Source: Microbacterium tenebrionis (GTDB lineage Bacteria > Actinomycetota > Actinomycetes > Actinomycetales > Microbacteriaceae). Taken from it: a DNA stretch of 64,000 nucleotides. Made by a program: the position numbers and the translations under genes. Shown here one piece after another: positions 43,955 through 53,224 of this stretch; position 1 is the first letter of the stretch, and every line of letters starts with the position of its first letter. The stretch spans positions 248,001-312,000 of the forward strand of contig NZ_CAHJXQ010000003.1 of NCBI RefSeq assembly GCF_903645325.1, given 5' to 3'. Below the pieces are notes generated by a model. It did no database searches and was not told the DNA's origin. It saw nothing but the letters and a program-made list of their open reading frames with translations.

Positions 43955-44944
43955 TTGAACATCACCCCCCTCGTCTGGGGCATCACGATCTTCGTCACGA
44001 TCGCCTTCTTCGTCTACGAGTTCTTCGCTCACGTGCGCAAGCCGCATGAGCCCACGATCGCGGAGTCGGCCCGCTGGTCGGTCTTCTACATCAGCCTCGC
44101 TCTGCTGTTCGGTGTCGGCATCGGCATGGTCTCGGGGTGGATGTACGGCGGCGAGTACTTCGCCGGGTACCTCACCGAGAAGGCGCTGTCGATCGACAAC
44201 CTCTTCGTCTTCCTCATCGTGATGACCGGGTTCGCCGTGCCGAAGATGTATCAGCAGAAGGTGCTGATGATCGGCATCGTGATCGCACTCATCATGCGCG
44301 GCATCTTCATCGCCCTCGGTGCGACGCTCATCGAGAGCGGCGCCTGGGTGTTCTATCTGTTCGGTGCGCTGCTGCTGGTGCTCGCGTATCGGCAGGCGTT
44401 CAGCCATGGCGACAGCGACCCGACCGACAACTGGTTCATGCGACTGGTGCGCCGGATCCTGCCGGTGACCGACGAGTACCACGGCGACAAGCTCACGGTG
44501 AAGAAGGACGGCAAGCGCTGGGTGACGCCGATGCTGCTGACCATCGTCGCGATCGGATTCATCGACCTCGTCTTCGCTTTCGACTCCATCCCTGCGATCT
44601 ACGGTCTGACCGAGGAGGCGTACATCGTCTTCACTGCGAACGCGTTCGCTCTCATGGGGCTGCGTCAGCTGTACTTCCTCATCGGCGGCCTGCTCGAGCG
44701 CCTGGTCTACCTCGCGCAGGGGCTCGCGGTGATCCTCGCCTTCATCGGCGTCAAGCTCGTGTTCCACGCGATGCACGTGAACGAGGTTCCCTTCATCAAC
44801 GGCGGCCAGCCGATGCTCTGGGCGCCCGAGATCCCGATCTGGTTCTCGCTGCTGTTCATCGGACTGACGATCGCCGTCGCCACCACAGCCAGCCTGCTGA
44901 AGACCCGCACGGACGCTCGCCGATCCGTTGATGCCGTCCGTTGA
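43955..44944 (+). CDS. TerC family membrane protein, copy 2
   Basis: 329 residues from a TTG with GGAG upstream. TEKALSIDNLFVFLIVMTGF, FIDLVFAFDSIPAIYGLTEE and GLRQLYFLIGGLLERL. Clearly paralogous to copy 1 across the gene, but with a different central cytoplasmic loop. Likely Mn2+ exporter or metallation factor at the membrane. Its stop overlaps the next start (TGATG), coupling it to a CorC/CNNM protein. Confidence 0.92.
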   Translation: MNITPLVWGITIFVTIAFFVYEFFAHVRKPHEPTIAESARWSVFYISLALLFGVGIGMVSGWMYGGEYFAGYLTEKALSIDNLFVFLIVMTGFAVPKMYQQKVLMIGIVIALIMRGIFIALGATLIESGAWVFYLFGALLLVLAYRQAFSHGDSDPTDNWFMRLVRRILPVTDEYHGDKLTVKKDGKRWVTPMLLTIVAIGFIDLVFAFDSIPAIYGLTEEAYIVFTANAFALMGLRQLYFLIGGLLERLVYLAQGLAVILAFIGVKLVFHAMHVNEVPFINGGQPMLWAPEIPIWFSLLFIGLTIAVATTASLLKTRTDARRSVDAVR

Positions 44945-46263
44945 TGGACGGGCTGCTCTGGAACATCGCGCTCGTCATCGTCTTCGTCCTGGTGGGCGGT
45001 GTGTTCGCCGCGACCGAGATGGCGTTGGTCACCCTGCGGGAGAGCCAGATCAACACGATCGCGGCGCGAGGGCGTCGCGGCTCTAAGGTCGCCTCGCTCG
45101 CCCGCAATCCGAACACGTTCCTGTCCGCCGTGCAGATCGGGGTCACGGTCGCCGGATTCGCCTCGGCCGCCTACGGTGCGACCTCGATCGCACCGTCGGT
45201 CGTGCCGCTGCTCATGCATTGGGGTCTGTCCGAGCAGTTCGCGGCGACCACCGCGACGATCGCGCTGACGCTCCTCATCGCGTACCTCTCACTCGTCCTC
45301 GGCGAACTCGTTCCGAAGCGTCTGGCCATTCAGCGCAACGCGGAGTTCGCGTATGCGGTCGCCCCCGTCCTCGACGGGTTCGCCACGGTCGTCCGCCCTG
45401 TGATCTGGCTGCTCTCGGTCTCCACGAACGCGCTCGTGCGTCTGCTCGGCGGAGACCCGCACAAGACCGTCGACGAGCTGAGCGAGGAGGAGTTCCGGGA
45501 CATCGTCGCGACGCAGCAGGGCATCCCCGACGACGAGCGGCGCATCCTGGATGACGTCCTCTCGCTCCGCGGACGCCAGATCAGCGAGGTCATGCGCCCT
45601 CGTCCTGAAGTCGTGGCACTCGACGAGGCGGCGACGATCGCGGATGCCGTCGCCCAGGTCAAGGACCTCCCGTTCTCGCGGTATCCCGTCGCCGACAAGT
45701 CGATCGACGACATCGTGGGGTTCGTCCACGTCCGTGACCTGCTCGAGGCCGCTGCCGTGGATCCGGCGCGTCCCCTGGTGAGCCTCATGCGTCCGATCTG
45801 CTATCTCCCGTCGACGGCCCGCGTCCTGCCGACCCTCACCAGCATGCGCGCAGACGGACATCACATCGGCGTCGTCGTCGACGAATACGGCGGAACGGAC
45901 GGGATCGTCACGCTCGAGGATGTCGTCGAAGAGGTCGTCGGCGAGATCTTCGACGAGTACGACACCGCCGCGGATCCGACGACAGCCGGCGGCATCGTCG
46001 ACGGGCGTCTGAACCGTCAGGACTTCGAAGAGGCGACCGGACTGGTCCTCCCCCAGGGAGCGTCCGACACGATCGCGGGCTTCGTCACAGAGCGATTGGG
46101 GCGGCTCGCCGCCGTCGGCGACGCGATCGACGTACCCGGCGCGACGATCCAGGTGACATCACTGGATCGCAGACGCATCGCCGGAGTGCGGGTCACCCTG
46201 CACGAGGAATCCGGCGACGACCGAGCCGCGGAGGCCGACTCCTCGAGTCCTCGAGGGGGATGA
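44944..46263 (+). CDS. CNNM/CorC (HlyC family) membrane protein
   Basis: 439 residues. CNNM membrane domain about 1-190 (EMALVTLRESQINTIAARG, NAEFAYAVAPVLDGF), two CBS domains about 200-325 (ISEVMRPRPEVVALDEAATI, VGFVHVRDLLEAA), then the CorC_HlyC domain (DEYGGTDGIVTLEDVVEEV, GIVDGRLNRQDFEEATG). The family is tied to Mg2+/Co2+ efflux. ATG overlaps the terC stop (TGATG), so its expression probably follows the Mn2+ riboswitch. Confidence 0.9.
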   Translation: MDGLLWNIALVIVFVLVGGVFAATEMALVTLRESQINTIAARGRRGSKVASLARNPNTFLSAVQIGVTVAGFASAAYGATSIAPSVVPLLMHWGLSEQFAATTATIALTLLIAYLSLVLGELVPKRLAIQRNAEFAYAVAPVLDGFATVVRPVIWLLSVSTNALVRLLGGDPHKTVDELSEEEFRDIVATQQGIPDDERRILDDVLSLRGRQISEVMRPRPEVVALDEAATIADAVAQVKDLPFSRYPVADKSIDDIVGFVHVRDLLEAAAVDPARPLVSLMRPICYLPSTARVLPTLTSMRADGHHIGVVVDEYGGTDGIVTLEDVVEEVVGEIFDEYDTAADPTTAGGIVDGRLNRQDFEEATGLVLPQGASDTIAGFVTERLGRLAAVGDAIDVPGATIQVTSLDRRRIAGVRVTLHEESGDDRAAEADSSSPRGG

Positions 46264-46348
46264 TCACGGATACTGCTCGCGCCGGAGATTTCTGAGACGA
46301 TGAGGCATCGCGCGACACTCTCCTGTGAGAGACACCGAAGGGAACCGG

Positions 46349-46906
46349 ATGTCGGAGCGTTCTAAGGATCAGGATCTCGCGGCACGAGCCGCGGCGGGCG
46401 ACGAGAGCGCCTTCCACACGCTGTACCGCGAGCACGTGCGTCCCGTGTATTGGATCGCGCACGGCATCCTGCGCTCCCCCGCCGATGCGGAGGACGTGAC
46501 CCAGGAGACGTTCGTCACAGCGTGGCGGAAGCTTCCCGGCCTGGAGCTCAGCGGCGAGTCGTTGCTGCCGTGGCTGGCGACGATCTGCCGTTTCCAGGCC
46601 GCCAATCGGGTGCGCCGGCGCCGGCACGAGCAGGCGCACACGGCAGACGCTCCCGACGAGAGCATCGCCGACACCGTGGATGTGGAGGATCAGGTGATCA
46701 CCGCCGCACTCGCAGAGCGCATCGCCGACGAGATCGGCACGCTCAGCGAGATCGATCGGGAGATCTTCCGCCTGTGCGCCTCGGAGGGCTACGCCTATCA
46801 GGCCGCGGCGGATGAGCTCGGTGTCACGGCAGGCGCTGTTCGGAACCGTCTCTCACGGGTGCGCTCCCAGCTTCGGGGCGCCGTCGAGGAAGTGAGAGAC
46901 GCATGA
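46349..46906 (+). CDS. RNA polymerase sigma factor (ECF type) paired with a DUF4349 protein
   Basis: 185 residues. Region 2 about 10-80 (FHTLYREHVRPVYWIAHGIL, AEDVTQETFVTAWRKLPGLE), region 4 about 125-180 (DREIFRLCASEGYAYQAAADE, VTAGAVRNRLSRVRSQL). ATG at 46349 has AAGGGA upstream; a GTG at 46325 would add eight residues. Overlaps the next gene by ATGA. Confidence 0.88.
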   Translation: MSERSKDQDLAARAAAGDESAFHTLYREHVRPVYWIAHGILRSPADAEDVTQETFVTAWRKLPGLELSGESLLPWLATICRFQAANRVRRRRHEQAHTADAPDESIADTVDVEDQVITAALAERIADEIGTLSEIDREIFRLCASEGYAYQAAADELGVTAGAVRNRLSRVRSQLRGAVEEVRDA

Positions 46907-48012
46907 ACGATCGGATTCCCGCGGGTTCCGCGGCCGAGCTGCCCGAGCTGCCCCAGGCGAGCATCGACAGGATCGAGAAGGCCGTGCTGTCCGAGATCGC
47001 CGCCGACCGGTCGCCGGCGGTCCCCGCTGCCGCCGTGCCGTCGAGGCGTCGCACACGACGCCGCGGATGGCTGACCGCTGTCGGCATCGCCGCGGCCTTC
47101 GTCGTCGGCGTCATGATCACCCCGCCCCTTCTGAACGTCACGAACACCACGGCGGGGAGTTCCGGCGATGTCACGTCGTTCGTCTCGGACGGCTCGGCCG
47201 GAGGGGCGGCCGACACATCGGCGGGCGACAGCGCCGGCATGGCGGTGCCGGAGGGCGCCTCGATGGATGCCGCCTCCAGCGCCGAGGAGAGCGGGCGGGA
47301 GATCATCGCCAGCGCCCAGGCGACGGTACGTGTGAAGGACATAGAGGCTGCAGCGGATGAGATCGCAGACCTCGCGGACGAACACGGCGGCTACGTCGAG
47401 GCCACGAACTTCTCGGCTTCCGGCCTGTCGGCGGATGGGAGCACGTCGGATGATGTGAGCATGCCTGCACCGGAGGGCGAGTACGGGTGGGTCAGCATCC
47501 GGGTGCCCGCCGAGGATCTCACCGAGGTGATCGCCTCCCTGGCCGACGCGGGCACGGTGCTGTCGTCATCCATGGCGAAGCAGGACGTCACCTCAACGGC
47601 CATCGATCTGCGCGCTCGTGTCAAGGCGACTCAGGCGTCGGTCGACCGCCTGACGGAGCTCATGTCGCAGTCCGGTTCGGTCTCCGAGCTCATCGATGCC
47701 GAAGTGGCGCTCACCGATCGCCAGGCGGAGCTGGAGTCGTACACGCAGCAGCTCGCCGCACTCGAGGATCAGGTGGCCATGTCGTCGCTGCAGGTGCAGC
47801 TGACGAGGGCCGCCACGGTCGAGCCCGCTCAGCCGGCCGGGTTCGGCGACGGGCTGCTCGCCGGCTGGAACGGGCTGATCGTCTCGCTGAACGCGCTGGT
47901 GATCGCGGTCGGTTTCCTGCTCCCGTGGCTCGCCGTCGCCGGCGTCGTCTCCCTCGTGGTCTGGTGGATCATCCGCCGACGCAATCGGCGATCGAACCCC
48001 GAAGTTCCTTGA
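46903..48012 (+). CDS. DUF4349 membrane protein, probable sigma-factor partner
   Basis: 369 residues. A cytoplasmic N-terminus of about 55 residues resembles an anti-sigma entry region. A membrane helix (WLTAVGIAAAFVVGVMITP), a Ser/Gly/Ala-rich linker, the DUF4349 domain about 125-310 with a coiled coil (IDLRARVKATQASVDRLTEL), and a second helix near the C-terminus (LPWLAVAGVVSLVVWWII). Coupled to the sigma gene by ATGA. A role as a membrane sensor for that sigma is inferred. Confidence 0.78.
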   Translation: MNDRIPAGSAAELPELPQASIDRIEKAVLSEIAADRSPAVPAAAVPSRRRTRRRGWLTAVGIAAAFVVGVMITPPLLNVTNTTAGSSGDVTSFVSDGSAGGAADTSAGDSAGMAVPEGASMDAASSAEESGREIIASAQATVRVKDIEAAADEIADLADEHGGYVEATNFSASGLSADGSTSDDVSMPAPEGEYGWVSIRVPAEDLTEVIASLADAGTVLSSSMAKQDVTSTAIDLRARVKATQASVDRLTELMSQSGSVSELIDAEVALTDRQAELESYTQQLAALEDQVAMSSLQVQLTRAATVEPAQPAGFGDGLLAGWNGLIVSLNALVIAVGFLLPWLAVAGVVSLVVWWIIRRRNRRSNPEVP

Positions 48013-48072
48013 TCTTCCGCGGTATACAAGGACTCTTGTGAGAACCCTGCCGTCCGCCTAGCACGCTGTCCC

Positions 48073-48651
48073 GTGCCCTCGAGCAGCAGGTCGGCAGCAT
48101 CAGCCACCACCTGCGCCCTCGTCATCGCCCTGTCCGGGCTGAACCTCGCCGTGGGGCCCGCAACCGGGATCGGCATCGCACTGCGCGCGCACGGCGAGGG
48201 CTGGCGCGCACAGGCCGTCGGCCTCTTCGAGGGGCTGATCGGGCTCGGATCCGCACTCGGCGCCGTGGGCGTTTCCAGGTGGATACCCCGACGCGAGGCG
48301 CTGGGCGGCTTCTGGGCCCTCGTCGTGCGGGGAGCCGGGATCATCCTCATCGGCGTCGGTCCGCTGTGGCTGACCGGGGTGGGAAGCCTCCTCATCAGCC
48401 TGACCGCCGGTTTCGCCTCGGTGCTGCTCAGCGCGACCTTCGTCGCGACGATCGACACCGCGTACCTGGGACGGATGACCGCGATCACACGCCTCGGAGA
48501 TGACGTGCTCATGCCGCTGGCGATGGCCGCGTTCGGCGCACTGGCAGCGGCGACCGCTACCTGGATCGCCTACCTCGTGTTCGGCCTGGGGAAGATGGTC
48601 GTCCCGCTGAGCAATCCGCGGTTCCGCACGATGGCGCTGCGGACCGAGTGA
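48073..48651 (+). pseudogene. C-terminal half of an MFS transporter
   Basis: 192 codons encode about six membrane helices (VIALSGLNLAVGPATGIGIA..., LVVRGAGIILIGVGPLWL, LMPLAMAAFGALAAATATWI). That is half of a major-facilitator protein. No N-terminal half lies upstream, where only 60 bp separate it from the DUF4349 gene. It ends at a terminator next to tRNA-Glu. Most likely a deletion remnant. Confidence 0.65.
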
Positions 48652-48670
48652 CGGGCGACTCCGGATACGC

Positions 48671-48700
48671 GAAAACCCCCGGCTGAACCGGGGGTTTTCT
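48671..48700. terminator. Bidirectional terminator between the MFS remnant and tRNA-Glu
   Basis: GAAAACCCCCGG (48671-48682) pairs with CCGGGGGTTTTC (48688-48699) around a CTGAA loop. The A4/T4 flanks give a T-run in both directions, so it ends the MFS remnant on the plus strand and tRNA-Glu on the minus strand. Confidence 0.85.
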
Positions 48701-48706
48701 GTGTTG

Positions 48707-48779
48707 TGACCCCAGCGGGATTCGAACCCGCGTTACCGCCGTGAGAGGGCGGCGTACTAGGCCGCTATACGATGGGGCC
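48707..48779 (-). tRNA. tRNA-Glu (anticodon CTC)
   Basis: 73 nt without encoded CCA. Acceptor GGCCCCA pairs with TGGGGTC; T-loop GGTTCGAATCC is canonical; the anticodon stem CCGCC/GGCGG encloses loop CTCTCAC with CTC at positions 34-36. Discriminator base A. The terminator lies right behind it. Confidence 0.95.
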
Positions 48780-48934
48780 AGGTCTTGCGGAGCGTTTCCG
48801 TCCCGCGACAACCGTTCAAGTATGCCATGAGGTTTTCCGCTCCGCCAAATCGGGGCCGATGCCGCGCGGATCCCGGGCGCGTCCCGCTATGCGCAGCGTT
48901 TGCCGACGGCGCCGGAGAGGAGTTGACTCAGCGT

Positions 48935-49573
48935 ATGCGCGTAACGAAGTACGAACATGCCGCCCTCCGCATCGACGAGTCCGGCGACAGCCTCATCATC
49001 GACCCCGGCTCGTTCACGACTCCTCTGGACGATCTCTCCGGCGTGGTCGCCGTCGTGATCACGCATGAGCATCCCGACCATTGGACGCCGGAGCACCTCG
49101 ACCGGATCCTGCGCGCCGTTCCCGGCACGCCGATCTTCGCTCCGGCGGGCGTCGCCACGGCGGCACCCGACTACGAGATCACGGTGATCGCCCCCGGCGA
49201 CACCGTCACGGCAGGGCGCTTCACGCTGCGGTTCTTCGGCGGTGAGCACGCCGTCATCCACTCCTCGATCCCGCTCGTGCAGAACGTCGGCGTCCTCGTC
49301 GACGACGAGCTCTACTACCCCGGCGACTCGTACGCCGTGCCCGAGGGCGTCGAGGTCGATGCCCTCGCAGCCCCGGCCGGCGCTCCATGGTTGAAGATCG
49401 GCGAGGCGATGGACTTCGTTCTCGCGGTGAAGCCGCGGCGGGCGTTCGGCGTCCACGACATGACCCTGTCGGTGATCGGCCGCACGATGCACCGCCAGCG
49501 CCTCCGCTGGGCGACGGAGCAGAACGGCGGGGAGTTCTTCGAGCTCGATCCCGGCGACGCCCTGGATCTGTGA
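48935..49573 (+). CDS. MBL-fold metal-dependent hydrolase
   Basis: 212 residues. Metallo-beta-lactamase fold with VVITHEHPDHW (HxHxDH), LIIDPGSF, and YYPGDSY. It resembles the UlaG-like subfamily that works on nucleotide or ascorbate lactone substrates; the true substrate is unknown. GGAGAGGAG precedes the ATG. Overlaps the GNAT downstream by GTGA. Confidence 0.85.
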   Translation: MRVTKYEHAALRIDESGDSLIIDPGSFTTPLDDLSGVVAVVITHEHPDHWTPEHLDRILRAVPGTPIFAPAGVATAAPDYEITVIAPGDTVTAGRFTLRFFGGEHAVIHSSIPLVQNVGVLVDDELYYPGDSYAVPEGVEVDALAAPAGAPWLKIGEAMDFVLAVKPRRAFGVHDMTLSVIGRTMHRQRLRWATEQNGGEFFELDPGDALDL

Positions 49574-50097
49574 ATCGCCGCCTGCTGCCGGAGCCGACCG
49601 AGCGGCTGCGCTTCCGCGAGATGACGCTCACGGATCTCGATCATCTGGCGGATCTCCTCGGCGACCCGGGCGTGATGAGCTTCTACCCTGCCCCGAAGTC
49701 GCGCTCGGAGAGCCGCGAATGGATCGAGCGCATGCAGGAGCGTTACGCGGACGACGGACACGGCCTCTGGATCATCGAGACCCACGACGGCGAGTTCATC
49801 GGCGACTGCGGCATCACCTGGCAGTCGTACAACGGCATCGCCGTCCGAGAGGTCGGGTACCACGTGCGAGCCGATCGGCAGGGACGCGGATACGCGACGG
49901 AGGCCGCGTCGGCGTGCGTCGACCTGTTCCGCCGTGAGTTCGCACCGGGACTGCTCACCGCGATCATCCATCCGCGCAACGACGCATCGCGGCGCGTGGC
50001 CGAGCATCTCGGGATGACCCGTATCGCCGATGACCGTGCGCACCCGTGGATCGTGCGCACGGTCATGGGCCTGACCGTCGAGGCTCAGGCGAGCTGA
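49570..50097 (+). CDS. GNAT acetyltransferase, RimJ/RimL type
   Basis: 175 residues from a GTG overlapping the MBL stop. RLRFREMTLTDLDHLADLLG at the start, EVGYHVRADRQGRGYATEAAS with the QGRGYA acetyl-CoA loop, then IIHPRNDASRRVAEHLGM. Typical of the RimJ/RimL group. Convergent with pepN, overlapping by 13 bp. Confidence 0.86.
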   Translation: MNRRLLPEPTERLRFREMTLTDLDHLADLLGDPGVMSFYPAPKSRSESREWIERMQERYADDGHGLWIIETHDGEFIGDCGITWQSYNGIAVREVGYHVRADRQGRGYATEAASACVDLFRREFAPGLLTAIIHPRNDASRRVAEHLGMTRIADDRAHPWIVRTVMGLTVEAQAS

Positions 50098-52563
50098 GCC
50101 TGCAGCGCGCGGACGCGGAGATCGCGCGCCAGGTGGTCCCGCTGCTCGATCACCAGGCGGCGCAGGGCGCCCGGAGCATCCGTGTTCTCGGCGAGCCAGG
50201 CGTCGACCATGGTCAGATCGTCGGATGCCGGGAACAGGCCGACGACGAGGCGACGGGCGAGCTCGATGCTGCGCGTGCTCCAGGCCCCGAGGATGCGCGC
50301 GAAGTAGTCGGCGTCCCGGTCCTCGATGAGGTCGCGCCGCCCACCGGCGCGGACGCCGTCGATCGTTGCGCTCAGATGGTCGTTGGTGAGCGATTCGTCG
50401 TCCCAGGCGGCATCCCACGCCGCGGCTCGCGCCGACCTGCTCGGTGCCGCCGCGCGTGCCCGGATCGCGGCGGTGCGCCCGCTCGCAGTCGCATCCCGCT
50501 CGAGCTCGGCGTCGATGTCGGCGGCGCTCGCCTGCCCGGTCGTCGCGAGCGCCGTCAGCAGAGTCCAGCGCAGATCGGGGTCGATGCGCCCCTCCGGGCC
50601 CCGCCCGTCAAGGATCCCCGCGCCTCCCCGCTCGAGAGCTGTCGAACGCGGATGCCGCGGCGAATGCCCGCGCCCACGAGAGCTGCGCGTCGCTCCCCGG
50701 GGCAGCGCCGTTCAACGCCGCCCACGTCGTCTCGAGCCAGTCTGCGCGCAGCGCGGAGCGCTCGGACTCGGGCAGATAGTGGCCGATCGAGTACGCGGCA
50801 TTCGCGATCACCCCGGTCAGCAGCCCCATGTTCTCCTCGGCCGCTGCATGTGCTGCGACGATCGCCAGGTATCGCTTGATCGGCAGCTCGCCGTCGCGCG
50901 CGGCGTTCCACAGCGCCGACCAGACCAGTGCACGGGGAAGCGGATCGAGGGTGGACAGTCCCTGCTCCACGGCGTCCACGGAGCGGGCGTCCAGACGAGC
51001 CTTGGCGTAGGTGAGGTCGTCGTCGTTGATGAGCACGAGATCGGCGTCCTGGACGCGGATGGGTGTGCGCTCGTCGGCGATGTCGACCTCGATGCTCTCG
51101 CGCCGCACCAGCGCGCCTCCGTCGAGGTCGTAGAGGCCGACGCGCAACCGGTGCGGGCGAGGATCGCTCTGCACGAGCACGCGCTCGTCGCCGGCATCCT
51201 CGATCCACAGAGTCGACATGCCGCTCGTCTCCAGCCAGGCGCGGGACCAGGCGCGCACGTCACGACCCGAGACGTCCTCGAGCTGGACGAGCAGGTCGTC
51301 GAGCGTCGTGTTCCCGAACGCGTGCGCGGCGAAGTACCGGCGCGCGCCCTCGAAGAAGTGCTCCTCCCCCACGAAGGCGACGAGCTGCTTGAGCACGGAT
51401 GCGCCTTTGGCGTAGGTGATGCCGTCGAAGTTGAGCTTGGCGGCTTCGAGGTCGGTGATGTCCGCGACGATCGGATGCGTCGTCGGCAGCTGATCCTGCT
51501 GGTACGCCCACGCCTTGCGGTTCGCGGCGAAGCGCTCCCACGCATCCGTGAACCGCGTCGCCGCGAACGACGCGTGCGAGCCCATGTAGTCGGCGAAGGA
51601 CTCCTTGAGCCACAGGTCGTCCCACCAGCGCATCGTGACGAGGTCGCCGAACCACATGTGCGCCATCTCGTGCAGGATCGTGTTCGCCCGGGAGCCGCGC
51701 TGCGCGTCGGTGGCGGCGCCGCGGGAGAGGTACGCCTCGGTGAAGGTCACAAGGCCCGGATTCTCCATCGCGCCGAGGTTGTACTCGGGAACGAAGATCT
51801 GGTCGTACTTGCCCCACGGGTACGGGAAGGCGAACGCATCGGTGAAGAAATCCAGTCCCTGTCGGGTCACCTGAATGATCTCGTCGGCCTCGAGGAACTC
51901 CGCCAGCGAGGGGCGGCACAGCACCCCGAGAGCGACCGTCTGATCGCCGCGGGTCCACTCGGCATCGACGCGATGATAGGGGCCCGCCGCGACCGCAGTG
52001 ATGTAGCTGGATAGAGGCAGGGTGGGAGCGAACTCGACGGTCTGCGCTTCGCCCTGCTCGGCGACGCGGATCGAGCTCTGGTTCGCGAGCACATGCCAGC
52101 CGGCCGGAGCGTGGACGACGAATGTGTAGGAGGCCTTCATGTCGGGCTGCTCGAAGCAGGCCATCACCCGACGGGAGTCGGCCGGCTCATACTGCGTGTA
52201 GAGGTAGGTCTCACCGTCGACGGGGTCGACGAAGCGATGCAGCCCTTCGCCAGATCGCGAATAGAGGCCGATGCCGTCGATGACGACGGTGTTGGATGCC
52301 TGCAGGCCGCTGATGGCGATACGAGCGCCGTCATACACGACGGGGCGGTCGTCTCCGTTGACTGTGACAGCGCGGACCTCGCCGATGAAGTCGATCCAGG
52401 TCGCATCCGTGGTCGCATCGAACCGGAGCGTCGTCGTACTGCCGAAGCCGCCGACCTGCGGGTCCGGAGCCTGCCGGATGTCGAGTTCGACGCGGATGTC
52501 GCGGACGGTGATGCCGGCCGAACGGGCGGCAGTCTCTTCCCTGGTCAGGTTCGCTGAGCTCAT
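50085..52563 (-). pseudogene. pepN: Aminopeptidase N, single-base frameshift near the C-terminus
   Basis: M1 zinc aminopeptidase. GAMENPGLVTFTEAYL, the zinc site HEMAHMWFGDLVTMRWW and ESFADYMG are intact, so the catalytic core is complete. Near 50626-50629 a C4 run shifts the frame and produces a stop at 50608. One C fewer restores the family C-terminus, which stays open for about 180 codons to a TGA at 50085-50087 and ends RVRALQAQLA. Corrected length about 825 residues, normal for actinobacterial PepN. Either a recent mutation or a consensus error. Confidence 0.85.
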
Positions 52564-52600
52564 CGTTCCATCGTTTCATGACGGTCCTCCGAATCGGGGG

Positions 52601-52629
52601 CTGACGATCGAGGGACCATCGGTTAGGCT
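52601..52629 (+). promoter_or_regulatory. Promoter of cspA
   Basis: CTGACG (52601-52606), 17 bp, TAGGCT (52624-52629). The implied start near 52636 gives a 5' leader of about 145 nt, as is usual for cold-shock genes. The rest of the leader contains no supported gene. Confidence 0.6.
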
Positions 52630-52781
52630 GAAGCTGTTCGTCCGCCCTCATCTACCTACCCTCTCGGGCCTGTCACGCCGCTTCATCGCCGCTTTCCGGG
52701 AGATTCTGACACTGCCGCACCGGTTCAACGCGCGGCTGACGGGTCGATGATCGGCCCACCGAACACCGAAGGAAACACAGC

Positions 52782-52985
52782 ATGGCCACTGGCACTGTCA
52801 AATGGTTCAACTCCGACAAGGGCTACGGCTTCATCGCTCCCGATGACGGCTCCGCCGACGTCTTCGCGCACTTCAGCGCGATCCAGTCGTCCGGCTACCG
52901 CAACCTCGAGGAAGCGCAGAAGGTCGAGTTCGACACGGAGCAGGGCCCCAAGGGCCCCCAGGCGACGAACATTCGCCCGCTCTGA
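52782..52985 (+). CDS. cspA: Cold shock protein
   Basis: 67 residues. Single OB fold with RNP1 KGYGFI and RNP2 [25 protein letters not shown] start. Binds single-stranded RNA/DNA as an RNA chaperone. AAGGAAA precedes the ATG. A hairpin at 52998-53037 follows the stop. Confidence 0.96.
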   Translation: MATGTVKWFNSDKGYGFIAPDDGSADVFAHFSAIQSSGYRNLEEAQKVEFDTEQGPKGPQATNIRPL

Positions 52986-52997
52986 CAAGAGCTTTCC

Positions 52998-53037
52998 GAG
53001 AGGCCCGGCTTCGCGAGACCGCGGGACCGGGCCTCTC
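52998..53037 (+). terminator. Hairpin terminator after cspA
   Basis: GAGAGGCCCGG (52998-53008) pairs perfectly with CCGGGCCTCTC (53027-53037), an 18-nt loop. It starts 13 bp past the cspA stop. Only a short, mixed T region follows. Confidence 0.65.
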
Positions 53038-53052
53038 TGCGTGCCCGCCGAC

Positions 53053-53082
53053 TTGACTCACCGCCCCGGCAACACGTACATT
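53053..53082 (+). promoter_or_regulatory. Promoter of the M23 peptidase gene
   Basis: TTGACT (53053-53058), 18 bp, TACATT (53077-53082), a near-consensus pair. No other gene lies between it and the peptidase gene. Confidence 0.7.
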
Positions 53083-53224
53083 ACAGAACGGTAACGGTCC
53101 CACCCGAAGGGATCGACGACGAGCACTCCTGCTCCGCCGGAAGGATCCCCTCACGAGTTCTGCACTGCCCGAGCGCGCGCCCGAATCCGCCTCGGAACCC
53201 GCCCCCGTCACGCCTCGGCCGCGA

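Noticed and set aside
52600..52750. Possible gene between pepN and cspA (ends [14 protein letters not shown])
   Set aside because: No credible start or ribosome-binding site, and it lies in the predicted cspA 5' leader.
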